Positions 20,311 to 32,121 of a stretch of 64,000 nt of DNA are shown in pieces. The stretch spans positions 95,891,001-95,955,000 of the forward strand of contig CM074861.1 of the NCBI GenBank assembly GCA_037501455.1, written 5' to 3'. Each line of letters starts with the position of its first letter. The stretch's first letter is position 1. The DNA is from Lantana camara (taxonomy: Eukaryota > Streptophyta > Magnoliopsida > Lamiales > Verbenaceae). The notes beneath the pieces were generated by a model. It was not told the origin of the DNA, did not search any database, and saw only the letters and a list, made by a program, of their open reading frames with translations. Made by a program: the position numbers and the translations under genes.

Positions 20311-21403
20311 ATGTTATGAGCAGATTTGTGTTGTGCACCAGCTGAAGAAAAAGATGCAACATCCACATGGTTGATCATTCGATGAGCCACAGAAATTGCA
20401 CTAGTAGTAGGCTGGTGAATGGATTGAGGAAAACAATTTATGTTGCCATTGTTATTTGAAAAATAACCTGGTGGATATCCATATAGCTTGTAGCACTTAT
20501 CTACTGTGTGACTAGTGTCATGATAATAAGAGCATTCAATTTGACTCTTCCCTATGTAATTAGCAGGAGGTCCATGATTAGAGTGAAAATTAGTGAGAGC
20601 CACGGTCCGAAGTGAAACCTCTGCCAGTACCAAAGCCCGCACGTGAGTGAAAAGCATTGTTTTAAGAATTCTTAGCAGCAAAAGCTATGGAATTGGAAGA
20701 AGGACTGCTAACAGATCCTAAACTACGCTATCTCTCTTCTTGACTAACAAGGGCGAAAACTTTACTCATAACATATATAGGATCCATCATAAGGATTTGA
20801 CTCCTAATCTGAGCAACCAACTCATGTAATCCCATCAAAAAACGCCATTACGTACTCAGATTGATAGTATAGACACAAATCATGAACACCACCTCAGTTG
20901 CAACGATTACATGTATAAACAAGTCTATAATTCAACAATTCCTCCCGAATTGCTTTAAGTTTGGTGAAGTAAACACTTATTGAAGATCCTTCCTGGCACG
21001 TGGATGATAAAGACTGGCGAAGTTGGAAAATCCTTGGACCATTGGATTGCTGGAAACGGTCGCGCAAGTCCAACCATAGCTCGGGGGCAGTGTCTGAGAA
21101 TAGGATGAAAGCAACAATTTCCTTGTCGACTGAGTGTAGAATCCAAGAGATAACGACGTGATTGTTACGCACCTAGACCTGTCGATAAGGTTCTGGATCA
21201 GTCGCCGCCGAAGGAATCAGAAATCCATCTACAAAGCCATGTTTGTTCTTCGCGGAACGGGCTATGAGCATCAAACGGCTCCAGGTAGTGTAATTCTCTC
21301 CAGTTAGCTGCTAAGAAACTAAAAAGGAGTTGAGATGCTCGGGTTGGTGCAGAAAATAAGGATCATCGGCGGGAGCTGAAGAGCTAGACTCGCCGGAATT
21401 CAT
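20311..21403 (-). pseudogene. Gag of element B, decayed
   Basis: The probable start is ATG at 21403 (MNSGESSSSAPADDPYF). Segment 20894-21172 shows WILHSVDKEIVAFILF and LWLDLRDRFQQSNGPRIF, the UBN2-type Gag core. The C-terminal segment 20256-20681 has a zinc-knuckle-like CSYYHDTSHTVDKCYKLYGY in which the second Cys of CX2C is Tyr. Several stops separate the segments. Confidence 0.8.
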
Positions 21404-21540
21404 GGTAAAAAAACAAATCACAAAGCTAAAAGCTGGTAGAAATGAGAGATCCATAACAACACGGTGGAAAATTGTTGGAGAGATGAATAAGAGGAAAAAA
21501 ATAGATCAAGGAAGCGAGATTTCTGCTGATATGATATTGA

Positions 21541-21768
21541 AATCAAAATTGGAAATTGTGAAACTGATTTTCTCATTCATAGTTCGCAAAGTACAGCAAC
21601 TATGTTTATATACAAGAGCTGAAGGATGAGAGATAAATATAACAGATCAATTCCTAAGGCTACACGTGTCCTTAGGCCTAACTAATCTACAACTAATAAA
21701 GGCGTGAAAGTAAGCTAAAACATGATAGCGTGAAACTAAAGTGGGAAGTGAAAACTAATCTAATTACA
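21541..21768 (-). repeat. 5' LTR of element B (approximate)
   Basis: The right edge, TAATTACA at 21768, is fixed by comparison with the 3' LTR at 7058. The left edge is estimated from a degenerate PBS-like TATCATATCAGCAG (minus) near 21530-21543. Length of about 230 bp is normal for RE1-type elements. Confidence 0.55.
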
Positions 21769-22205
21769 AAAGTGGGAATGCAATTACTATTTTTGAGGAG
21801 AATGTATTTCTAAGTGGTTCAATCCATTTTGAATTCAAATAAATGAAATATATTACCAAAAAATAAAGACATGGAAGGCTTACAACCTCTAATATATGAA
21901 CAATTTTAGAGATATCATTTTTCGTTGTTTCGAACACTTTTCAATAATTAAAAAAAGAAAATCATAACGATATATTCATGTCGTGTCCATATCTTACATC
22001 GTAACATACACGACCATCCTAGTTTTTTTTTTTTGGTTGAAAATATACAACGATCCTAGTACGACGATTAAACTGATAGCCAACAAAGTAGGGGATGGTG
22101 CAGTGCACGGAAACATTTCTTTAACAAAATAGAATTAGTATACAAAAGAGTGTATGTTATCAATGTAACATAAGAGTCGCTACTTACAAATAAATAAATA
22201 AATAA
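21769..22205. other. AT-rich spacer, nothing recognised
   Basis: Non-repetitive AT-rich sequence without frames or motifs of note, ending in a short (AAAT)n run (22187-22204). Confidence 0.6.
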
Positions 22206-22481
22206 GGGGTACTTCCCAAAAACTCCCCATGAGTTTGGAAAGGTCCTTTTTACTCCCCATTTTTAAATATATTATTTGGGGTTTTAGGAACGTGATTTTG
22301 GGATTTAGATACACGATTCTGAAATTTAGATACGCTACTCTCGGATTTAGATACTCCTCATTTTCAAATACATCATTTGGGGATTTAGATACGTGATTCT
22401 TGAGTTTTTATACATCATTTTTTAAAATGGGGAGCTAAGAGGAATTGGACTTATCATTTGGGGAGTTTTCGGGAATTCCCC
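22206..22481. mobile_element. MITE-like element with long terminal inverted repeats
   Basis: About 276 bp. The left end GGGGTACTTCCCAAAAACTC mirrors the right end (reverse complement GGGGAATTCCCGAAAACTCC), and the similarity continues inward to an ACTCCCCATTTTTAAA / GCTCCCCATTTTAAAA pair. The middle holds several copies of GGATTTAGATAC(G/A)(T/C). No coding capacity. Flanks are AATAA-rich on both sides, so the target duplication is ambiguous. Confidence 0.65.
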
Positions 22482-22482
22482 G

Positions 22483-22486
22483 AATA

Positions 22487-22536
<50 letters not shown>
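22483..22536. repeat. (TAA)n microsatellite
   Basis: About 17 copies of the trinucleotide abutting the MITE. The poly-tyrosine frame on the minus strand is only this repeat translated. Confidence 0.95.
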
Positions 22537-22539
<3 letters not shown>

Positions 22540-23014
22540 TAAAGCGGTTTCGTAACGAAAAATACCATTAATTTTGCAATTAGAGAAAAGATTTTGCAAC
22601 TGAACTGCAACCTACGTTTTCTGTCGCAAAAATAAGACTTTCCATTTTCTTTTTTAAATTATATGTTTCATTCTTCTGTTTTATTTACCAACACACGTAA
22701 AGTATATTGGTAGATAGTCAAGATTAGGGAGATAATATTTTAATTTCTTTTCATATCAAAATTCTTTTTCTTTCCTAACTTCAATCCCCTAATAATACAC
22801 TTGGTGTATATATATAAGTGAAACATGAGATGAAACACAAAATTAAAACAGGAGATTCAAATTCCAAACCCCACAATGACTACAAATGTAGCAACCTGAC
22901 ATTGTAATCGACTATTTTTCCTTAAATTTAACATTATATATATTTTTTGTTAAATTTGATAGTAATATAAAATTAGCAAAGTTCACGACTAACAATTACT
23001 AATGGATTATTATT
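22537..23014. other. AT-rich spacer
   Basis: No frames, repeats or recognisable elements seen. Confidence 0.6.
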
Positions 23015-23718
23015 TGATAGGGGTACATCTCGAGTTATCAGTTGGAAACACGTGTCGCCACATGGCAAACCACTGTAAGCCATTTGTCTTTCGCTCCTTG
23101 TTAGATAGATCGACCCGAGCCCTAGTCTTGACCTGGTACTTGTAGTCCGGGAAGCCTCTTTTCTTTTACCTGCTTGGTCTGACCTCCCTCGAGTTGGATG
23201 GTCTATTGCCCCAGAAGCCCTCCGAGCGGCAAGTCAAGTCGACCCAGAGTAATGCGAACGGAGGCCGTATTTAATGTAGGACGTCCTTCCTGCATGCATA
23301 TTAAAAGTTTATCATGCCGTACAAATCCCCTACAAATACTCTGACAGAGCAGGTATCGGGGCATGTCTACAGCATGGTCTTGTTCCATACCTTGCATCCA
23401 GTGCACTGCAAAGTAGGTGTACTTGCCACACACAAGGCACCCAACTATAAATACCCCCTCATTTATTACATAAGGTAAGACACTATTCCTATATTAAATT
23501 CTCTCTTGCATTCTATCGACCTCTTCTCGAGCAACCTGGCTGTTTTAGCATCGGAGAGCCAATTCAGGGTCAAACCCTATTCCCCTGAATTAACCTTCAA
23601 GATCATGTTTGTTCATCTTTGTTAGTTCCAGTTATTCAAGTTCTTCCTTGAAATACAAATTCTTGAGTGATTGGACGTCAAACGTCTAATGCAGCTGATA
23701 ATAAGTTGGACACCATCA
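23015..23718 (+). repeat. 5' LTR of a gypsy-type element
   Basis: 704 bp beginning TGATAGGGG and ending CACCATCA, with matching inverted ends TGAT/ATCA, a TATA box at 23456-23463 and a PBS 2 nt beyond the end. The 23203-23433 minus frame is a shadow. Confidence 0.7.
23456..23463 (+). promoter_or_regulatory. TATA box of the gypsy-type LTR
   Basis: TATAAATA in CAACTATAAATACCCCCTC, about 255 bp before the LTR end. Confidence 0.6.
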
Positions 23719-24112
23719 TTTTGGCACCATCTGTGGGAAACTTGATCTAAAAATCATAGTCCAACATCAAACATAGTTCAGACACGTCATGGCCATCGCA
23801 TTTATGGCGAGGACGGGCAAGAGATCTTTCCTGACCTAAACAACCCAATAGGAAGTTATCCTTCACCTTAATAACAGAAACGCATCCTACCGCACAAAGG
23901 GTGGTAATGTTGGAAGCTAAACTCGCAGCAAATTTTGAACATACAATGCAGAAGCCCTCGTTGCTGCTAGAGAGAACAGGGAATTACCAACCTGCCGAAG
24001 AGGCCCAGAGCTAGCCCTTACACCATCACACAACCCACTACAGCATAGCCACCCTCTTATATCCAAACCATTCTGTATCCATTCCAATAGCCTAGATATT
24101 GGGGGTAGGCTT
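23719..24112 (+). mobile_element. Gypsy-type internal fragment
   Basis: Starts with the PBS TTGGCACCATCTGTGGG (23721-23737), a form common in Tat/Athila-type plant gypsy elements. A possible ATG follows at about 23789, but frames are short. It is cut off at 24113 by the next element, so gag and pol are missing. Confidence 0.6.
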
Positions 24113-24332
24113 TGTTGAAAAACACGAGAGTAAAACAGCAGAAAATTAAAAATTTTTCCAAAAAAGGGAGCAAAAACTCTCCATTTCTACTCTAAAACAG
24201 GAGGGATTTTGAAACTTACGTTAAGTTTGATCGCCTAAATCGAACAACCTTCAAGCAGCATGAATCCACTCCGTTGGATGGTTCTTCCTTCTTTCTCAGG
24301 ACTGCAACGAAGAAGCCCCCAGAAGTATCCAT
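24113..24332 (-). repeat. Fragment of a third copia-like LTR
   Basis: Begins TGTTGAAAAACACGAG and carries the CAGCAGAAAATTAAAAATT-type block found at the same end of family-1 and family-2 LTRs, then diverges. Element D is inserted at 24333; the remainder is not found on the far side because D's right end is deleted. Confidence 0.5.
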
Positions 24333-26082
24333 TGTTGGAAAAACACCAGAGTGTGCGCAGCGGAAGTTTAAAAACACCATTGAAGGGTGACTGCAATGTT
24401 CGTATAGTATCGTTGGGTGTTTCCAGACACTTACTTTGATTGAAGCTTTATTGTGATGTCGATACAGCCAATCGAATACCCTTCAAGCGGAATGTCCCTC
24501 GAACGTCCTTCAATTAGATCCCAAAGTAGGGAATCCTCCAAAATGTATCCACACCAGTCCTAGAACACGATCAAGCGAGTGAGAATGCTAGTTCTATGGA
24601 TTGTGTTTGGCTAGGATATTTTACTTTGAAAACTTTTCTTTTATTTTTCTCAAAAACTTAACGTTTCAAGAATGTTGGTCTCAAGAATAAGAGAAGCACC
24701 CCCCCAGTATTTATACTAGTGGGGTTCGAACCCTAGAAGACTTCTCCAAGTCTTGTGGAGTTTGATTTCTGCTCACTAATTAACTAATTAATTATAATTT
24801 AATTAATTAATTCAAGAAAAGAATTCACGTGTGGAATAAACCACACACACGGGGCCACGCGCGAAGCTACGCGTGCATCACACGTGGCAGCCACGTTGGC
24901 CGTGTGACACATGGTAGCCACGTGTGCTTGACACATGGCAGCAGTCACGTTTCATGCTCCATTTTGATCAACTATTTTGATCCTTCGTAAATCATATTAA
25001 CATCCTACCATATCCCTCGTATTCTGGCATTTGTGTCTAACCCTTTAGGTTCATTATTTGATTAGCAATGACATTAATTAATTAATTCCCATAATTAAAT
25101 AATCACTTCACAAATCACACTACCGTAATCTAGCAATGGGTGTGTGGCCCCTAGTCGAATAACGAAATGAATCGAAGAACTTTTCAGTTAATGACAATCA
25201 GTAAAATACGATCCTCCTACAACTCCATCTCTCAATCAAGAACTAAGGCATTGGAATATTCTCATAGCCTTAATATTCTCTATTTTTAAAGTTAAGTTCG
25301 TTTTATATCCATTTAGATCTCAATCCAAGAAAACCCCATTTTCTTGATATCTTGATCTTTTGTCCACCTTGGCCAAGGGTTTAATATTTAATAATAGACT
25401 ACGAACAACTCAATCAGTAAGAGATCATTCTTGTTCTTAATAAGTGTAGGTCCTTTATTTATTCTACTAATTCTACAAATGTCACTTGTGTAATCCCAAC
25501 ATAGGTCGTGGTTCAGGTGTCTATATGGCGACACCCTTTTGAGCCTATATCAAAGATTACAGAGTTAACTCATATGAGACATTACAGAATCTCAAGTGTA
25601 AGGATTATTAATCACGTGATTGACCTGTGAGATATTTCCTAATCTGGAAGTTTCTAGGAGACTTCTTTTCCTAGTTAGGAATGTTCTCACATGGGACATC
25701 TCGGTGATGAAATTCTTGTAACAATCACCCTTATGTATTATGAACGCATCATCATATGCACTTATCATTCCATGAAACTGAATGATCCTTCAAAAGGACA
25801 TAATCACATAAGCAAGTCTCAACGGAGTTAAGGTTGACACTCCCACTATCTGTTGAACTCAAGAACTTGTTTCACCCATAAGGGCAAAGTTCTTAACGGC
25901 CTCATCGGATTAGGGGAGTTCAAAACATGTAAAAAACAGTCAACCCAAATAGACATAAATAAGCACATAAAGAAGTGATTGCCTATGAACAAAATCATAT
26001 AGTTTATTATTCAAAGACTATTTGTGATTTTACAAGGAAATAGTAAAACATAAACATTGCTTTAAGGGTACTATTCCTAACA
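24333..26082 (-). repeat. 3' LTR of element D
   Basis: 1750 bp, starting TGTTGGAAAAACACC and ending CTATTCCTAACA in plus orientation. Compared with the other family-2 LTRs it lacks about 235 bp near 24800, between AATTAATTAATT-like repeats, a deletion that postdates insertion. Confidence 0.9.
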
Positions 26083-26096
26083 ATCTCCCACTTGCC
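26083..26096 (-). other. Polypurine tract of D
   Basis: Minus-strand GGGCAAGTGGGAGAT precedes the 3' LTR exactly as in C and G. Confidence 0.75.
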
Positions 26097-26158
26097 CGTC
26101 AAAGCCATTCAAGTGCTAATCTAAGTCCTATCTTCTGAAGATGTCCTTCAAAAGCCTG

Positions 26159-26992
26159 TTAACTAAGGGCTTTTGTAAGTGGATATGCCATGTTCTTTGT
26201 CGATGCGACCCTTTCAATTTGCACATCTCCTCTCTTGATTATATCACGGATTAAGTGATAATTCCCTAAAATGTGTTTGGTCCTTTGGTGAGACCTTGGT
26301 TCTCTTGCTTGAGCAACGGCCCCTTTGTTGTCACAAATTACTTTAACGGGGTATTTAATGCTAGGAACCACACCCGGCTCGTGGATGAAGGTTTTTACCC
26401 AAACACCTTCCTTAGCAGCATCATTTGCAGCTAAGTTTTCAGCCTCAGTGGTCATTTGCTTGGAACTTTTCCAACTCACTGCTCCGTCATTCAGGTAGAA
26501 TATGTATCCTGACATGGATTTAAAGTCATACATGTCCTATGCAAAGCTTGCATTACAGTATCCACTAATGACAAGATCTTGCTGACCTCCGTAAACCAAG
26601 AATAAATCCTTGGTTCTTCTTAGGTACTTAAGGCTGTTCTTTACAATAGTCCAGTGACGTTCACTGGGGTCAGATTGGAATCGACTAGTCACGCTGAGTA
26701 CATAAGCCACATCCGATCGAGTACATAGCATTGCATATATTATGCTTCCTATGGTTGATGCATAAGGAATTTTGGATATCCTGGACTTTTCAAGTTCAGT
26801 CTTGGGACACAGCTTCTTCGAAAGAACTGTTCCCAGACCAACTGGAAGTTTTTCAGGTTTAGAATCTTCCATACTAAACCTCTTTAGTATTTTGTCTATG
26901 TAAACCGACTGTGATAATCCTAACAATATCCTAAATATATCCTGATATATCTTTATACTGAGAATGTAGGATGCATCACCAAGATCCTTCAT
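26159..26992 (-). pseudogene. RT thumb and RNase H segments of D
   Basis: 26537-26992 gives MKDLGDASYIL, TIGSIIYAMLCTRSDVAYVL and SGYCNASFA, where the RNase H Asp is Asn. 26159-26533 gives MSGYIFYL, EAENLAANDAAKEGVW and RTKHILGNYHLIRDII. The DSTTEAEY block is shortened relative to C. Confidence 0.85.
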
Positions 26993-27271
26993 CTCAAATT
27001 GGTTCGATAACTAAAACTTTGTTACTTTCAGGTAATCCTACGTATTCCCAATAAGGAGGATATCATCTACATAAAGTATCAGAAATTGAACCCAGGTTTC
27101 CAATTCTTTCTTGTACACGCAGGACTCATCCGGATTTTAAATAAAGCCAAAAGATTTGACCACTTCATCAAATCGAATGTTCCAATTCCTAGAAGCTTGT
27201 TTCAATCCGTAGATTGATATTTGGAGATTACAAACCTTTTGTTCGCTCCCACTGAATGTGAAACTCAAGGA

Positions 27272-28053
27272 TTACTCCATGTAAATGTCTTTGTCAATGT
27301 CTCCATTGAGAAAGGCAATTTTCAGATCCATTTGCCATATCTCGTAGTCATAATATACTGCAATGGCAAGCAAGATCCGAATGGATTTTTGCATTGCAAA
27401 TGGTGAGAAGGTTTCATCAAAGTCTGCACCTTGTCTTTGAGTGAAACCATTAGCAACTAATCTTGCTTTAAAGGCTGCCATACTTCCATCTACTCCAAGC
27501 TTGTCCTTATATATCCGTTTGCACCTTATGGGCCTGATCCCGTCAGGTGGATCAACCAAGGTCCATTTCGGGCTTCGTTGCTTCTTTCCACTGTTCAGAG
27601 TCTGAATCTAATAGTGCCTCCTCATAAGTTAATTGATCATTATCCATTTGAGATGTTTAATGAAGAAAACCATACCATCTCTCTTGTTGTCTAGGAATAC
27701 TTTCAGAGCGTCTACTAGAAGAGGATTTTCGCGTGTATCACTCTCTGTGTTTGGTTGAGGAATGTCAGTCTCCAAACTTAGTGTGGGACATTGGTCTCAA
27801 ACCTCTTCGATTTCTGCGATCTTGCCTTTCTTTTTTTAAGGAACGAGTCCTCAAGAAAAGTAGCATTTCTTGACACTAGGATCTTTTGTTCAAGAAGATA
27901 GTAGAAATAATATCCTATTGAGTCTCTGGGATATCCTACGAAGTTGCACAAGCTTGATCTAGCTTCAAGCTTATCTCCCACTGTCCTCTTCACATAAGCA
28001 GGACAATCCCAAATTCTTAAGTAAGAATAATTAGGGATTTTGCCAAACAACAT
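27272..28053 (-). pseudogene. RT fingers/palm and integrase C-terminus of D
   Basis: 27272-27559 reads CKRIYKDKLGVDGS, GFTQRQGADFDETFSPFAMQ and MDLKIAFLNGDIDKDIYME. 27778-28053 reads NYSYLRIWDCPAYVKRTVGD and GYPRDSIGYYFY. A frameshift and low-quality stretch (27560-27777) separates them. Confidence 0.8.
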
Positions 28054-28313
28054 TTCATATAGGTTTTAGGTACAAATTTGGAGGGAGCAAGATTCAAAAT
28101 CTTAATTGCTAATTCTAAGGCATAACCCTAGAATGAAGGTTGCAATTCAGTGAAGCTCATCATGAAACGAACCATATCAAGTAGGGTTCTGTTCCTTCTC
28201 TCCAAAACTCCATTTAATTGAGGAGTTCCCGGAGGAGTCCACAGCGAGATAATTCAATTATATCTAAGATGACAAAGGAATTCGTCACGTAGATATTCGC
28301 CACCTCGATTAGA

Positions 28314-29646
28314 TCAAAGTGTCTTAATCTTGTGACTGGTTTGGTTCTCAACCTCATTTTGAAATTCTAAGAATTTCTCAAAGGCTTCGGATTTATACTT
28401 CATCAAGTACACATAACCAAAACAACTAAAGTCGTCTATGAAGGTTACGAAATACTGATGATTGTTTCTCGTACTTACACTAAGTGGTCCACAAACATTA
28501 ATATGGATTAAATCCAATACTTTAGTGGCACGTTTCAATTTACCATTAAAGGGAGTTTTGGCCATCTTTCCTTTAAAACATGATTCACAATGAGTTAACT
28601 CTTTAAATTTATTATAATAGAGTGATCCTAAATTAGTTAACTTATTAATTCTATCTTTGGAAATATGCCCTAAACGTGCATGTCACAAAGAAGCTGAGAT
28701 CTTTCCATCTCTCTTGCGTTCTTTTATTTTTTGTATATTCAAAATATTACTGTCTTTAGTTGTATAAAGCCCATTAGATAATGTACCAAGCAAAACGGAA
28801 GTCTTATTCTTCTTTAAGATAAAAGTTTTCATTTCTAGAAAAAGTCTCAAAACCTTCACAATCAAGTATAGAATGGAAATGATATTACAAATAATAGAAA
28901 GTACATAAAGGACTTTGTTCAAAACTAAATAAAGACACCTAAATCTAATCTACACGTCCCAATGGCTTGAGCTTGAACGCTTGATCCATTCCCAACCTTC
29001 AAGATGCATTCTCCTTCGTCAAGCTGCCGAACCTCATTTAGCATCTATACATCATTACAGATATAAGCTCCACAGTCGGTATCAAGTACCCAAGAATTAG
29101 AATCAATAAATAGATTTACTTCAACAATAAGCGCACCTTTCTTTAAAGTATCCTTGTACTCTTGGCAGTTCCTCTTCCAATACCCTTTCTTGCTACAATG
29201 GTGGCAAACGTCCTCTCTCTGATCTCTTTTCTTCTTGGACTTCCTCTTTTTAACCCCCCTTTTAAGTTTAAGAGATCCCATATTCTTGGGAACTTTCTTC
29301 CCTTTGCCTTTGGAGACCTAGAAGAGGAAGTGGCCATCATTACTTTGTTATCCTTCTTAATCATGTCTTCAGCAGTCACAAGTTGACTAAGCAGCTCAGT
29401 GACACTAGCATGAGGATGATTCATGTTGAAGTTCAGCATGAAAGGATTGAATGATGGTGGAAGCGATGCGAGCAACAAGTCCATAGTGAGTTCTTCACTC
29501 AGTGGCATCTCCATAGAGGTTAGTTTCCCGTTCAAAGTAAGAAACTTGAGACCATGCTCATGGACATTTGTACCTTCTTTCATTCTAAGATGAAAGAGCT
29601 CCTTAGAGGTGTTATACCTTAAAAAACACTCTCTGGGGTGGTACAA
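28314..29646 (-). pseudogene. Integrase core, protease and Gag segments of D
   Basis: 28314-28565 reads VLDLIHINVCGPLSV, with the first catalytic Asp changed to Asn, and YFVTFIDDFSCFGYVYLM. 28683-28922 is the linker upstream of the integrase zinc domain. 29143-29646 is the C-terminal half of Gag (YNTSKELFHLRMKEG, LLASLPPSFNPFMLNFNMN). Confidence 0.8.
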
Positions 29647-29911
29647 TTACTCGAGATGTTCATAAATCTCCCAAGCGTTTTCCATTGCCTCATGTTGCCT
29701 TTGCATATCCGGAGATATGTTGGCCAGCATGAGGCAACAGACTTGAAGATTGGCTTCAGACCATTTCAATGACAGGCTCTCCCTCAAAGAGAACATATCT
29801 TCTCTTTTTAGAATCTAAAATTGTCTTTAGATTCCGAAGCCAATCAGAGTAATTGGGCCCCGTCAACTTTTTTGATTTGAGGATGGATACTAGAGGGTTT
29901 TTAGTTGCCAT

Positions 29912-32106
29912 TTCAATTATAGAGAATCACAAAACTACAACCTAAATGAAAATTAGAGAAATCATGAGCATGCTGAATAATAACTATTATACATATTATC
30001 AAGGTCTTTAGAAATATGTTCTCCCACTGCTTTTAGAAGGTCTATAAATCCCTAACGACCTTAAAAGAAACTTATTTTCTCAATGGATTCTAGGATCCCA
30101 AACATTCTTAGTTTGGACCCATGACTAGTGAGACATCCAAAGGTCTAAGAATCTTTAGGTAGGTACGAATTGCCGATTCCATCCCCATGGAATTCCTAGT
30201 AATATTTTTGCATAACTAATCTTTCAATCATGGACCCATGACTCGTGAGACATCTATATCCACTTAAGTGTTTAGCGGGGCCTATCAATCATAGAATCTC
30301 AACCAAACTTAGTCCGGAACAACCCATGACTCGTGGGACTCACCCATTCTAAAATGGTCAAGAAATATTAATTACTTAAAATGATTAATCAAGAAACAAG
30401 GATTGATAAGCTACACTAATTACCCCACGACTCGCGAGAGAGCAATTAGTTTCACTTATTAAGTCCTAAATCCTATTGATGGAATGATAAGAATTTTATT
30501 ACCGTGATAAAATAGCTATTTATTTGAATTGCTCAATATTTAAATGGGATTTTCGAATTTCTGGAGGGTTGTCCGGAATGACCTCACCAACATATAATGT
30601 TATCCAAATTTTAATTGTCTTGATTAATGCAGTTTCACATAAAGTGCATCACAAAAGCAATTCGCAGATAACATGTCCTAGCAAGATACTAATTATGAGA
30701 TGATCATGGGTATCCTATCTTATATGCGATATTGGGAGCCCTTCATAATCAATAATTCTAACATTCATGCCACATAAGACAATTCATATCACAAAGGGGT
30801 ACAGAATTAAATGGAAAACCCTATCTATTACATTAACAGAAACGCTCCTAAACATTTTGAGGGGTCTTCTCTTATGACCACCGTTTTTCAAGTGTTCCTT
30901 GTGGATCCTTCTTGCTCCTTGGGTGCTTGTCTTTTAAATGAAAAGAAAAATCCTCACTTTCTAAGTTCTACTCTCTTAACATAAAGTAATATTGCTCAAT
31001 CTTCATATTGGCCATAGACAAATACACGGGGCATACCCCGACCCAAAAACAACAATAAGGAAAGCCACATAATAAACACATAACAGTACGCAGATAAGTG
31101 GGGCTCCAACCCCAATTTAAATAACGCAACTATAGGGCTCCGACCCCAATTGAAATCATCCATGTACAAATTTAAAATATACATAAGACTAACCCATGAT
31201 CACCTAAACTAGCATTCTTCTGCTTGAATTTAAATCTACCAATTAAAGTTAAAATCCCCTTGACTTCAAGTTATAAATAACTTAAGTAATTTGAATATTA
31301 GTTCATTATTCAATAATATATTCAAAATCGAACCCGGATCAATTTGATAAAATCTCAATTAATTTAAAATTAAATTTTTGTCAAAATTATCATTCAAAGT
31401 GATTTATATTAATTTTCTCGATAAATAAGAACCTGATTTTAATTCATAAAATCCCAGATTTTACAATTATTTCAAATAAATAATTTTATAAAATTAAAAT
31501 CAGATTTTACCAAACCGGATTTCACAAAACTTGGAAAACATGAAACGAAAAGGCATCCCAAAACAGCCCACGCAAGATGCACAGCCGCCGCAGGAAGCAC
31601 GCAAAAAAGACAGCGTGAGCAAGCAACACCGCTCACACAGCCCGCGCGGCTGTTCTGGGACAAAAGGCAGCAAGCGCCGTACAGCAGCGCGCTGGCCTAC
31701 GCACATGGCCGCGCTGGCCAAGCGCCGCTTGTGGGCGTGGCAGGGCGAGAGGGGAACGAGGGCGGTCGGCTATGATAGGCACGCCTAGGCATTGCGACAG
31801 CGCCTGCGCGGGTTGCAGTGCCTCCGCCCCATGCACATATATGTGGCTCTGATTCTCGTTTTGTAATTTCAAAAAATTCAAGCAATCCAATTTCGAATTA
31901 AAACAGTTCAAAAACAATCCGAATTAGAACTACTTAAAACCAGATTGAAACGAAAACAGTTTTTCAAGAATTTTCAAGAAACAGTTTTGATCTAGTAAAT
32001 TCGTATTTCAAACAAAAAAACATGAATACACAACATATATCCAAATTCAAGAATTTCCAGTCAAAATTCGAAAAGTAGTAAAGATACAGTACGAACATTA
32101 CAAGGT
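29912..32106 (-). other. Leader of element D
   Basis: About 2.2 kb. Four palindrome-like motifs at 30118, 30235, 30323 and 30424, inverted repeat CGGGGCATACCCCG at 31027-31040, GGCTCC(A/G)ACCCCAATT doublet near 31101-31150, GC-rich island about 31545-31830. Confidence 0.7.
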
Positions 32107-32119
32107 GGCTCTGATACCA
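32107..32119 (-). other. Primer-binding site of D
   Basis: Minus-strand TGGTATCAGAGCC, 2 nt inside the LTR. Confidence 0.9.
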
Positions 32120-32121
32120 CT

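Larger units (their letters stand above)
17963..21768 (-). mobile_element. Element B, 5' part (RT to 5' LTR)
   Basis: Resumes B after the C insertion. On the minus strand, from right to left: short 5' LTR, gag, protease, integrase and the N-terminal half of RT. Short LTR (about 230 bp) and sequence motifs place it with RE1/Retrofit (Ale-type) copia elements. All genes are fragmentary. Confidence 0.85.
26099..29911 (-). pseudogene. Copia gag-pol of element D, multiply broken
   Basis: Would start at ATG 29911 and end at TGA 26099-26101, the same boundaries as in C. Blocks by position: Gag 29143-29911; zinc knuckle near 29180 reads CHHCSKKGYWKRNC, His replaced by Tyr; protease near 29070 reads VLDTDCG, the DTG glycine replaced by Asp; integrase 27778-28922; RT 26990-27600 with LYVDDILLIG at about 27070; RNase H 26159-26620. 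Many frameshifts and stops. Clearly dead. Confidence 0.9.

Noticed and set aside
22422..22610. 62-aa poly-tyrosine frame
   Set aside because: Translation of the (TAA)n microsatellite.
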